Source of the DNA: Isoetes taiwanensis
Taxonomy: Eukaryota; Streptophyta; Lycopodiopsida; Isoetales; Isoetaceae
Length of the DNA: 64,000 bases
Assembly (NCBI GenBank): GCA_021234155.1
Contig: JAJEKV010000143.1
Location: forward strand, 1,418,650 to 1,482,649
Reading direction: 5' to 3'
Shown: positions 10,338-21,272 of the stretch, piece after piece
How positions within the stretch are numbered: the stretch's first letter is position 1
Layout: each line of letters opens with the position of its first letter
Notes under the pieces: model-generated
What the model was told of the DNA's origin: nothing
Database searches by the model: none
Seen by the model: the letters and a program-made list of their open reading frames with translations, nothing else
Translations under genes and position numbers: made by a program

Positions 10338-10406
10338 CTGCCCTTTAAGGGCGGGCAGATTGCTTGGAGCTGCGCACTGCGCAGGGGGTTCGAATCCCCC
10401 AGTCTG
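10338..10406 (+). other. Compact multi-hairpin structure with tRNA T-arm/box B at the 3' side of the HUH element
   Basis: Three adjacent hairpins: CTGCCC/GGGCAG (10338-10343 with 10353-10358), CTGCGC/GCGCAG with a 3-nt loop (10370-10384), and GGGGG-TTCGAAT-CCCCC (10384-10400). The last is a perfect T-arm with a 7-nt loop and matches the pol III box B GGTTCGANTCC. CAGATT (10356-10361) pairs with AGTCTG (10401-10406) to enclose the last two hairpins like an acceptor stem. There is no D-arm or anticodon arm, so it is not a tRNA. It could be the terminal structure of a rolling-circle element or a tRNA-derived tail. Confidence 0.55.
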
Positions 10407-10408
10407 TG

Positions 10409-12775
10409 TCGTTTTTGCAGCTGCACTTGTGCTTCAGCCTTCTGTCGTTGCTCTCAACGGCTGTCTCAGGTATGACAGGAAGCTTTTCTTGCACTCCTCT
10501 CTATTTTAAGGGCGAGGCCTATTTATGTGTTCTAATTTGGGGACCATGCAGAAGTATCTGCTGGTGCAATCATATGGTCCACAGGTTCTGTCTTTTCATT
10601 CATTTTGTATTCGCTGGTGGAAGACATTACAGTGCATTAGCTTCTCATTCCTTAAATTGTTACATTCACATTCTGATCTGATCTGGTATCGCTTGGTTTC
10701 ATATCCCCATTCAAAGGGATTGGAATGTGAACGTATCCAGCAACTTAGAGGAAAGTCTTGTTGGTAGGAAGTGGGCCAACTGATTCTGATGTGGTAAAAG
10801 GTGAGGGCACCATTGGTTCACTTCCAAACTATATCTTCTGTAAACTTTACAAGAGCTATCTTCCTGTGGACATCTAGTTTCCCCTTCGCAGGTGATCAGC
10901 AACCAGAAGCCGTTAGTGTTACAGGGAAGCTTGTGGGACAAGCCCCATTGGAGACTTGTTTAGAAGCTTCAGCCGTTCCTGCTTTAGTGCAGCCAGCAGG
11001 GGCACTTGCTACCTTCAGGTCAAAATCACATTCGAATTCCTGGCAATGGATGTCAAGGGGCCCATGAAAATAGAGCCACATCAGCGTTTGACCCCATTGC
11101 GCAATGATGTGTACGCATGGGATCGCCCTAGAGGGCATATACCTGAGAATATTCCCCTATCTAATGGTGGGGAATTCACTAGAGCACCCATCTGCGATAA
11201 TAGAATTGAGATAAATTGAGAATTGTCAAAATGGAGCTAGTCTCAAACTAGTGGATTACATGTTGGATGTGCCTAGTGAATAACATTGCTGGATATTGCA
11301 TGATAGATACAAAGATAGATAGATAGTAGCATATTACATTGGCAATATTTTAACATACGATGGTCCTATAAAATTGTCATCCACATCCCCAATATGAGCA
11401 CAAAGACAAATCTACAATTCACTAATCTCTAGTAAGCATGTCTTATTATTAAGAGGATAAATCAATGCATTAGAAGTGGGTTAGTGCAAGTCTTATAATG
11501 TAAAGAGTCTCATCTGATATTAATGCGTGGCTGAGAATGAATTGTTATATGTCGTGGTATGATGTTAATTCTGTTAAGTAAGTAACTAACTAATATTATC
11601 GCAATGTTACATGGGAACTAAACTTTCAAAACTTAGTTCTACAAAATGCAAAAAGCCTAAAATAGATTGTTCTAAAATGGGACCACGATAAATTCACTTT
11701 GGATGGTGTGTTACACATAGTTAGGGATTCACATAGTTGAAATTCCTAATGGCCACAATTCGGGCAATGACGTAGATCCAATGACGTAGACCAAGTGAAA
11801 ATCTTGATTACATGAAAAGGAGTGTGAACCTCCATCATTTTCTACTCAAATTTCCAATGTAAGAGTGTCAAACATTTGCGTAATGGAAGGGTCAACCTAG
11901 CAAATCATTGATGAATGCGTGACTTTGCCATGCACTCTCGTCTTTTATGCACTTGACCTTGTCGCTATGGTCATGCTTTTACATTTTTTGTGGTAAATGG
12001 CATGTCTAGGAGATTACATGGCTTCATGGAGAGTGGAGACTTTTTTGCATTTCTGACATTCGGCATGGAGGTTTATTGATGCCCAATATGCAACGCATGG
12101 TGGCAAAATCTGACCCCCTAAGACAGTTGCTTGAAGTGACATCATTGTAACATGGAAAGTGGGCACACTCATTTTTATTTTATTTATTTTTATTATTTTT
12201 AAGTTTTAGGTAAGGTTGGTACTCGCCTATATCTCCCACTCAATAGTAGCCAGTGGGTTTTGAACCCTAGTGGGGGGTCACCGCAACCCCCTTAAGACCT
12301 TAAAGTAGGTGAAATTCCTAGGAGGCGGAGGGGGTGTACTTTTTCGATGTTTGAATATTTGTTGATACATCTAATAACAACCTATCCATGACACATTATA
12401 TGTTAATTCATGCTCAATATCCTATTGGAATATCCAATTTTGATGTTCGCATACCAGAAAAATGTAGTAGAGATCAGTAGAATTTGTATACAAAATTCAA
12501 CATAGACGACTTCTAATGTATGTGACAAATTGCTAGTCATGTTAATAGGGATTTCAAATATTGCTTAGATTTAAAATGTGGTAATTCTTTGAATATTTGA
12601 AAACTTATTGACAATAAGACCTCATGTGGAAGGCAAAATAGGATTTCCATTTCTAATTGCATACACTTAAGTTGAACAGTGTGCACACGAGGATGAGAAT
12701 TCGACAACATTACCTCAAAGAAAAGTATCCCTTTTCATTTCATCACACTCCACATGTCTTGAATAACAAATATTT
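10409..12775. other. No gene seen
   Basis: AT-rich intergenic sequence with only short shadow ORFs. A T-rich run lies at about 12174-12205 and a short (GATA)n run near 11308-11325. Nothing conserved is recognised. Confidence 0.5.
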
Positions 12776-13266
12776 TATTGAACAACATGCAGCACGAGGA
12801 TTTACTTTGTGGTTCCTGGGCATACATGTCCAAATCTAAAAGGCCTTATCTCAAACCCCCGTATCTCATAGACCTTTTCTAAGTATTATTATATTATAAC
12901 ATACCTCCATGTTCCCACGACTTGCAAACAGCTTTCCGTAAGTCAATACCTTACGCCTTAAGTCGAAAAGAAGACACATGTTTTATATGCTACTCGGCAA
13001 GCACAATTTAATTGGCAAAGGCAAGAGAAAGAGGACATCTACAAGTAAACCAAAATAAGCAAAACACTAATTCAATTTGCTGGATAATCATTGTGACCAA
13101 TCAAAACAAGACAACATTGCATCCACGTCAAGAGAGAGGAAGACTTGTTATAATTGATAACATTATCCGCGGATGTGATAGTGACAGAGGAAGACTTATT
13201 AGGTGATAATATCGTATGATGGGGTGGAAACCATGTCTTATCATGAGTTATCTTTATCTTGATTCC

Positions 13267-13274
13267 TATATAAA
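13267..13274 (+). promoter_or_regulatory. TATA box of lipoxygenase A
   Basis: TATATAAA 77 bp upstream of the LOX ATG at 13351. The same box is preserved in copy B at 61405-61412. Confidence 0.6.
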
Positions 13275-13350
13275 CTGCTAGAAAGTGTCTATAAGCAACA
13301 ACTTAAGTAGTGGAAAGTGAGGTAAAGCGCAGAAAAGAAGGATAGTGAAC

Positions 13351-16300
13351 ATGAACATGGAGAAAATCTTCTCTTTGGGATTCAAGAGGGGCTCAGGGTT
13401 AAATGGAATTCTGATAGTTGTGAAGAAGAACTTGCTAGATCTGAATGATAAAGCTGCAGATCTACATGATGATGCTTCAGACGCGCTGGGCGACAAGGTT
13501 CATCTTCAACTAGTTAGCACCACACTTGATCCAAGTGAGCCCATATTGCAAAATATGCTAATGCAACCTAAGATAATGTAGAATGGTTATGTGTCTATTT
13601 CACTAGTGTGTCATCTTTTTTTCCTTTTTAAATGAAAGGCTTCTACTTAATGATAGATTTCTTTTTTTGATCCATTGATCTGATTATGCAGAAACTGGCG
13701 ATGGCAGAAAAAGCTCCCCTTCACCCATTGAACAATGGAACCTGTCTGACGATAATCTTACCTCAGAAGAGATCCCTTACAAGATCCAATTCTCTGTCAA
13801 ATCCGACTTCGGCATTCCTGGTGCAGTTCTCGTCCAAAATGAACACGAAAACCAGTTCTATCTCAAAACGTTTATTCTTCAAATGCCGGATCAGAGTTTG
13901 ATCTATTTTCCATGCAATTCATGGGTATATAACTCGTCCAAATACAAAACTGACCGGGTCTTCTTCGCAAACAAGGTGAGTTTCTCTGCGCTTAAGATCA
14001 AACCAATTATCCAAAATGGCGGCAATGCAGTTGTGGGGGTTTAAAATGTGGCTTGATACAGGCTTATCTTCCGTCTGAGACCCCTGCCGGACTTGCAAAG
14101 CTGAGAAATGTTGAGCTTTTGAATTTGAGAGGGGATGGGAAAGGCGAAAGGGAGGAATGGGACCGAGTTTATGACTATGATACCTACAACGATTTGGGCG
14201 ATCCAGACAAGGATGCAGATTTGCAAAGGCCAGTGTTGGGCGGATCTACAACATTCCCATATCCAAGGCGCTGCCGCACTGGCCGCAGCCATACTAAACG
14301 AGGTAAACTAGTATAACCATTTAGGTAAACATTTTTTATTCTGTCTCTCTTGCTAGTAACATAAGAGGTATTTTTTATCTTCTTGTCTAACTATTTCTTA
14401 TGTATTAACAGATAAACAGTCTGAAGCCCCTTTAGAATTTCCTCTACTGCAGGACCCATATGTGCCAAGAGATGAGCAATTTGGCATAATAAAAGGGTCC
14501 AGCTTTCTGGGTAAATCTATCAAAGCTACTACACAAAGGATCTTGCCTACTATTAGCAGTGTTTTTAGTGCGAAATTTCAGTCCTTTCAGGATGTGAAAT
14601 CTCTGTACGATGATGACATTGATCTCCTATCCTGTGTAAATGATAATGACGAGAAGTATAATAAGACAATGAGCAGCCCTTTAACTCTTATCAGCGAGCT
14701 CATTTCTGATAAAAATAATTCAGACTTGCTGAAGTACCCTGTACCTCAGGTCATACATTGTAAGTTGAAAAAGAACTTTGTCCTTTGTGACCACGCTGAT
14801 ATGTTAAAATAATACCCAGAGATAACAAAATTATACTCGGTTTCAGATAGTGAAGATGCTTGGATGCAAGATGAAGAATTTGGTAGGCAGAGACTTGCGG
14901 GGGAAAATCCCCTTGTTATCCAGTGTCTGAAAGTAATTTCTCTACCAAAACCTTCATTTGATTATTTGTTCTCATACTTGAAGCGATTCTGCAGGAATTT
15001 CCACCAAGAAGCAGCCTCGATCCAGCACAGTATGGACCATCAGAATCATCCATAACTGTATCACACATTCTTGAACAGCTTGAAGGCTCTACTCTTCAAC
15101 AGGTAGCTTGTGGCACTGTAAAATTCCTTTCAAAATTTTCATGTTCTAACTTTGAAGTCAAACTGCAGGCTCTACAAGACAAAAGGCTGTTTATCCTGGA
15201 TTATTATGACCTGTTCATGCCCTATATATCAAGGATCAATGAACTGAAAGGATCTCAAGGATATGCTTCAAGGACCATATTTTTTCTAACTAAGGAAGGA
15301 ACATTAAAACCAGTTGCTATTGAGTTGGGATTACCACCAAAGAAGTTACCAGGGGAGGTCACGAACAGAGTATTTGTTCCTCCTAAGGATGGAAAGAGGG
15401 ACTGGTTATGGGAACTTGCCAAGGCACATGTTTCCACCAATGATGCAGGATATCATCAGCTAATCTCTCACCTGTAAGTGGATCAGAAAAGAGATAAAAA
15501 GAATATAGTTATGTTTACTTATGAAATAAATCGTTTTGTTCTGGCTGGCATTTACAGACTCAGATCACATGTAGTCATCGAACCTGTGGTGATAGCTACT
15601 CACAGACAGTTGAGCAGATTGCATCCCATTAATCTCCTATTGCTGCCACACTTCAAAAACACTCTAGCCATCAATGCAAAAGCTAGAGATTCCCTTGTTA
15701 ACGCGGGTGGGATCGTGGAAAGTAGCTTCACCACTGGAAAATACTCAATGGAAATTAGCTCTGTTATCTATGGTGCTACTTGGAGATTTGATGAGGAAGG
15801 CTTGCCTGTAGATCTCATCAAGAGGTGGATTGACATAGTCATCAAAGTTTTTATACTTTGTTATCACTAACTTGAACCTAATTATAAGTTTCTTTTTTTA
15901 ACAGGGGAATGGCAGTGCATGATCCTGATGCAAAGCATGGATTGAAGCTGACAATTGAAGACTATCCTTATGCTGCAGATGGTCTAGAAGTCTGGAGCTC
16001 CATCAAACAATGGGTGGAGGATTATGTGGGAATATACTACCAAAGTGACGAGGCAGTCAAATCTGACACAGAGCTGCAGCAATGGTGGAAAGAAGTAAGG
16101 ACAGTAGGCCATGGTGACAAAAAGGATGAAAAATGGTGGCCAAAACTAGATGGAACAGAGAATCTAAGCCACACACTAACAACTATCATATGGTTATCAT
16201 CTGCCCATCACGCTGCAGTTAATTTTGGACAGTATGCATATGCTGGATACATGCCAAATCATCCCACAAAGACCAGCAAGCGCGTCCCCGAACCCGGATC

Positions 16301-16658
16301 GAGCGAATACAAAGAACTTCTGAAACATCCTGAAAAGTTCTTCCTCTCATGTCTTTCAAGCAAAACTGAAGCCACTGCTGTAATGACAACAATAGAAATA
16401 TTGTCTACTCATGCAGTGGAGGAATTATATCTTGGCCAGCCAGGTTGGGAGTACTGGAGCAGTAATGACAATGTGCTTGAAGCTTTTGGTAGATTTGGCA
16501 AGAGAATGAACGATGTAGAAGAGATAGTAAAAACAAGAAACCATAGTGGACTCTTCAAGAATAGAGATGGTCCTGCAAAAGTTCCTTACACTCTTCTCTA
16601 TCCTAGCTCTTCAAATGGCCTAACAGGGAAGGGAATTCCAAACAGCATCTCCATCTAA
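13351..16658 (+). CDS. Lipoxygenase A, complete, 9 exons
   Basis: Linoleate/linolenate dioxygenase making fatty-acid hydroperoxides (oxylipin pathway). Exons from GT-AG sites and homology: 13351-13534, 13692-13975, 14062-14302, 14412-14759, 14847-14932, 14995-15102, 15169-15473, 15558-15824, 15905-16658. They total 2577 nt = 858 residues plus stop, with all phases agreeing. PLAT/LH2 beta-barrel at about residues 10-150, then the catalytic domain. Iron ligands are all present: H518 and H523 (SHLLRSH), H710 and N714 ([10 protein letters not shown]), and the C-terminal Ile (GIPNSISI). The Coffa-site residue is A561 (S-specific type). Pocket residues S575-F576 and the WRFDEEGLP context are more 13-LOX-like than 9-LOX-like, yet the N-terminus enters the PLAT domain almost at once, with no plastid transit peptide. 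Regiospecificity is inference. The apparent TAA after exon 4 lies in an intron. Confidence 0.93.
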
Positions 16659-16684
16659 CTTATGATGTACTAATTCATTGGCAT

Positions 16685-16690
16685 AATAAA
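16685..16690 (+). terminator. Polyadenylation signal of lipoxygenase A
   Basis: AATAAA 27 bp after the stop codon, followed by T-rich sequence from about 16705. Confidence 0.45.
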
Positions 16691-16898
16691 TATATTGCAG
16701 GTTGTTTTTTTTTTCCCCCTTCCGCTTGGAGTGTGGAGGTTATGTATATTATTCTTAACTTTATATCATACAAATGGAAAAACAACAACATTGGACTGTA
16801 TGTCTGAATGTGATCATGTTGGACCATCTCCCACCTCTCATATTAAATGGGGTTCCTCATACAAGGAGGCCTCATCGAATTTCTTTTTAAGTAGCTAG

Positions 16899-16955
16899 TA
16901 CCCTTTCTTAGAAAGTCCATCGTGGATTCAAAGACTAGTTTTTAGAATAGAATAT
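16899..16955. repeat. 57-bp dispersed repeat, first copy
   Basis: The block from TACCCTTTCTTAGAAAGTCC to AGAATAGAATA recurs at about 19820-19876 with one substitution. There it runs into a LINE 3' end; here it does not. Confidence 0.6.
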
Positions 16956-18972
16956 CAAGACATATATAACTCATTCTCCTAAGATTCGATTCTTTTGTTC
17001 TTTTTTATACAAGTGACACGTATACATATTTTCCGGTTCCTTTTCCTGGGTACAGGAGTTTTTATTCCTGTGTACAGGGGTTTTTAGAACTCTCCGGCGG
17101 AAGTTTTAGCTCTTCCGTCTGCAACGAAGAAGTTTTAGCTCTTAACATGGCATGAAGTGGAAGATATGCTTAAAGATTAAGATGCTTTCAGCAAGTTTTT
17201 TTGCCGCCGTAGCTTCTCAGCCACCATAGCCCGTGGTCATGAATGGCCAACGTGTTCCTTCGCTTCTATGCCTTGTGTGATCATGACAAAAAAGAAAAGA
17301 TACTTCAGTGGCGGTGCCGGGGAGTTAAATCTCTTCTATTGCAGATCTGTAAATAGTTGCAGATCTACTTCTTCAAGTGAAGGTTATGTTCTCCACTCCC
17401 GACCTAATTGTTTGCATATTTTCTTGAAGACTTGAATAACGTGCTCCTGAAGAATGAACTGTGTTATGGGCGCCCAACATATTTTATTTTCAGAAGGCAG
17501 TGATGGCATAATTAGTTTTTTCGCTGTGTCCAATTTTAACTAAGTATTGCCCATGCCCAGATGTAAGGTCTTCACAGTGTGCTCCAGCACTGCACTCATG
17601 TATGCTCCAGCCGGAATAATATCTCCATGAGCATAGTTTTGCTGGGTCTGAAGCTGCGGCCAAGGGCAAATTCCATGCTCCTGCCGGAAGAACATCTCCA
17701 TGAGCATAGATTTGCTGGGTCTAAAGCTGTGGCCAAGGGCAAATTCTGAGCCTCTGCTCCTGCCGGAATAACATCTCCATGAGCATAGATTTGCTGGGTC
17801 TAAATCTGTGGCCAAGGGCAAATTCCGAGCCTCTGTTAATTGATCCACTGTTCTGCCACAACTTCTGGCTGTTTGCATCAAATTGTTGAATGAAATGAGT
17901 GATGTTATTTTTAAATCCGCAAGCATAACATCCATATCATCCGCCCAATACAAATTAGAGTTTTCGGCCCCTTTCTTTTCTGGTGGCGAGTGTTAGCAGT
18001 AGCTACAGATGTTCAATTCTATCAATTCCTTCACCAGGTATGGTTTCTACATTTTTGTTTGATATGTATTCCTTCAGGATTTCTGTAGATTGAGGATTTA
18101 AATAGATGCAAGTTCCTTGCTTCGTGATAGCCCTGAGGTTGCAAAGATCAGGGTCTTGAAGAAAATTCTTACTTCACGTGAGCTTTAAGAAAAGTAGACT
18201 TGCGGTTAAATTTAAGCCGAGCATTTGTATTTTGTTCTGTGTTTCATCTTAGGAGATGTCTTTGGTGCAGGCTTCAGCTCCGGATGGCTTTAATGAACTG
18301 TGGCAGATAGTGGCATGCATAGCCTTTGTTTTTTATGATATGCTACATAAGAGTAAGCTTTCCTTCTTTTTAGATATAAACTGTGGCACAACATCCCTGA
18401 ATAATTAATAGTGTGGTAATGGTAAGAACAGTTGTGGAAATGGCCCCTGGATTACAGTCTTTCACATAGAGAAATAAAATTTTGATTAGCGCTGGTTGGA
18501 AATAATGAAAGTCAAGCCAGAAAAATAAAGTTCTGATTAGCACTGGCTGGAAATAATGAAAATCAAGCCAGCTCTTTGTCTGAAGATGCAGGCATTAAGA
18601 GGAAAGGCATAGGAAAGGAAAACATTTAATAAGACTTATATTTTTCCAGAGCATGTCCATGTTAATCTAGAGCTATATCAAGACACAATAGGTAATTTCT
18701 TTTCCTCAAGGGTTTCATGACTTCTATTTGAGACCATGATCATGCAGACAATTGATTTCAAGGTAGAATTATGCATTTTGTTGTTTTTTCCTTGGTTGTT
18801 TTAGAGTGGCACTGCAGTATTTGCCATGATCTATATGTAGGAAATGTGATATCTTTCCAAAGCCTTTGGTCTTGAGGATTTCAGGCTTTGAAATGTAGTT
18901 CGTTGATTATATCAGTGCAAGTACAAGATCTTATATTGATGGATGATGGAATAAGATCTTACATAAAATTTT
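16956..18972. other. Intergenic, small tandem repeats, no gene
   Basis: Only repeats are recognisable: a three-unit repeat at 17611-17840 and a roughly 50-bp tandem pair at about 18471-18571 (both ending in TCAAGCCAG). The minus ORF 17953-17540 reads through the first repeat and is not supported as a gene. Confidence 0.5.
17611..17840. repeat. Three-unit tandem repeat, 73-79 bp
   Basis: Units start at 17611, 17684 and 17763 with CCGGAA and share CATCTCCATGAGCATAG and CTGTGGCCAAGGGCAAATTC. Units 2 and 3 are the most alike. Confidence 0.85.
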
Positions 18973-19270
18973 CTCGGGAGATGTAAATTGATGGGGAGAT
19001 GAGGAAGATCATATTTGCTTCTCACGTTTTTATGTTGAATATGAAGTTAATTGTGTGGTCCATGAAATTCATTGAGCTTGAAGATATTGTATATCATGTA
19101 TATCAAGAAAGTAACATTTTCTCGGAAGATGTAAATTGATGGGTGGATGAGGAAGATCATATTTGCCTCTCACGTTTTTATGTTGAATATGAAGTTAATT
19201 GTGTGGTCCATGACATTCATTGAGCTTGAAGATATTGTATATATCATGTAATCAAGAAAGTAACATTTTT
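18973..19270. repeat. Two-unit tandem duplication, about 148 bp per unit
   Basis: Units 18973-19120 and 19121-about 19270 differ by only a few bases (for example CTCGGGAGATG versus CTCGGAAGATG). This is a recent local duplication with no coding content. Confidence 0.85.
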
Positions 19271-19862
19271 CAACAAGGGCTCTGCGAAAAGGAAAGGGAA
19301 ATGTTTGCGGCTTTAAACAACAAAATGTAGCGGTCCATAAGACATTGAGGAACCATTACGTTTGACACATTTAAATTTAGTGCAGCACTAGCCTTGCTAG
19401 TTTAACGCCTTGCTAGTTTAACGCCTAAATACCATATTAATAGTTTACGGCCCTAAAAACCATATTAATATAACATCACATATGCATGAAGAAGTTAGAA
19501 ATCCATCATATCAAATACTATCTACGAACCATTTATAATACCAGTCTACTCATGGGGAGACAAAGATATCTCTAATTCTAGTGTATTTCACAAATTGCAT
19601 TAATAGATATATTGATCGTTAATAATAGGTCAGTTTCATAGGTTTGGAAAGGCAATTACTTTGTGTATGTTGCTTCTTAATCACAGATTACTTCTGAAAT
19701 TGCAAGTTTAAATCATGCATGTTTTTAAACATGTTGACAAGATGAATGAAGAGAAATGTTCGCGGCGGCCTTGGCCGCCGCGATAAATTTCTTGTAGTTA
19801 TAAACTTAAAGCATATACTACCCTTTCTTAGAAAGTCCATCATGGATTCAAAGACTAGTTTT

Positions 19863-20010
19863 TAGAATAGAATAGAATAGATTTTTAGCGTCCACGGAGA
19901 CCGACTGGCCTATGGGACCCAAACAAAAAGAGAAAGCGTAACGACATCGACAAGGATTAAAAACCCCCACCGAAAGGGTTTTCGAGGGAAAAACCTTAGC
20001 AGTAATAAGT
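19863..20010 (-). mobile_element. LINE 3'-end fragment with (TTCTA)n tail
   Basis: On the minus strand a conserved 3' end containing GGTCTCCGTGGACGCTAAAAA is followed by a (TTCTA)n tail. The same 3' end and tail occur on the same strand at 21273 and 29180, and the 21273 copy is joined to LINE reverse transcriptase. It is a 5'-truncated copy of that family. Confidence 0.6.
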
Positions 20011-21272
20011 CTGCTGGCATGCTGTACAATTGCGTAGGACAGTTTGAGGATATCATAAATCTGTTTTCACATAACATTTGTCGAGAGATGGATTAAAACA
20101 TAGAATCGGTGAAGAATAAACCCTGCTCTAGTCCCTCTATTTACTCAAGAAGCATTAGAAGTGGCTACGAGCACAAGGGCAAGTTCTTCTAAAAGATGTT
20201 CCTTTACTTGAAGTTGATACACCACCAAGGCGAATAGCCGTATTGGTAAATTACCTCTAATCAATTTATCGAGTGTTGGCACAAACATTTTTGATATGTT
20301 GGATCAAGTGTGATATTGCGCTCTCCGTTTGCCATTTGAGTGAAAGTAAGAGAAGGTCATGTCGTTTTTTGCAAATGGGTGTTGTCCCTACTTATAATTT
20401 GGTTTTTAATTTGTGGCCATAAGTCGCTAGACCATGTAGTGACAAAACGTCACAAAATCTTTTCTCCATTGGAGTGCACTTCACAAGAACTTTTCTATCT
20501 TATCAAAGTCTAGAAATGCTACCCTTAAGGGTATTGGACATACCTTCCCGAGTCGGGCCAGCGTAAAGTCAATACATACAAATCCCTCCACTGTACAACA
20601 TATGGATTTGATATTCGAGAGCTGCTTTACTTTATTATTTAGTACATTGTCATGTGACTAATGAATAGAGCAAGAACATGGAGGCAACTTCAAGAGGAAG
20701 GCTTTGGCTATTGGGGGCATAGTTACCGAAAACGAAAACGGAATGAAAACGGCAAGTTGGAATTGAAAACGAAAACGAAAACGGGAACGAAAACGGCAAA
20801 AAAAACGGCAAGTTGTTAAAAAAATCCAAAAAAAAAGACAAGTTCTAAAAAAAATCCCTTTTTATCCCTTATGTATCATATATATAGGAATATATATTGG
20901 CAAATGCATATCTGTTTGGAGATATATTGATCAGAGCATTGGCAGAATCTAGTGATATTCTTTTACACTGCCAAATAAAGGGGCTTAGTTGTGGAATTGA
21001 CAAGGAGAAGATCCATGTTCACCTTTAGGTGCATTTGTGGCTCTCTAAAAATTATGTTTGATAACCTATCAAGTATGCAGTATGATAACCCAACAAGTTT
21101 CGAAATAGAGTTTCCCTACCATTTTAAAGGCCATCTATGGTAAAAGCTTCTGACATTGCTATCAGACTTTGATAGGCCTCTTTTGGGTTCAGGGCATAAA
21201 GTTTGGTTTAGGGTATGAAGTATATAGAAAGGTATAAAGGTAACGTTAATTTGCATGTATTTAAGTTACTTA
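20011..21272. other. No gene; contains a GAAAAC-rich simple repeat
   Basis: AT-rich intergenic sequence. At about 20727-20815 the motif GAAAACG is reiterated, giving the low-complexity minus ORF 20841-20650, which is not a gene. Confidence 0.5.

Noticed and set aside
10336-10408. A tRNA gene
   Set aside because: The T-arm is perfect, but there is no D-arm or anticodon arm and the acceptor-like stem encloses only about 50 bases.
14760-14846. Stop codon (TAA at about 14810) interrupting lipoxygenase A
   Set aside because: It lies in a GT-AG intron (14760-14846); splicing joins VPQVIH to the [11 protein letters not shown] segment in frame and the full model has no stop.
17540-17953. Reverse transcriptase YADD-like motif (MYWADDMDVM)
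   Set aside because: No other RT blocks surround it, and the rest of the ORF reads a three-unit minisatellite.
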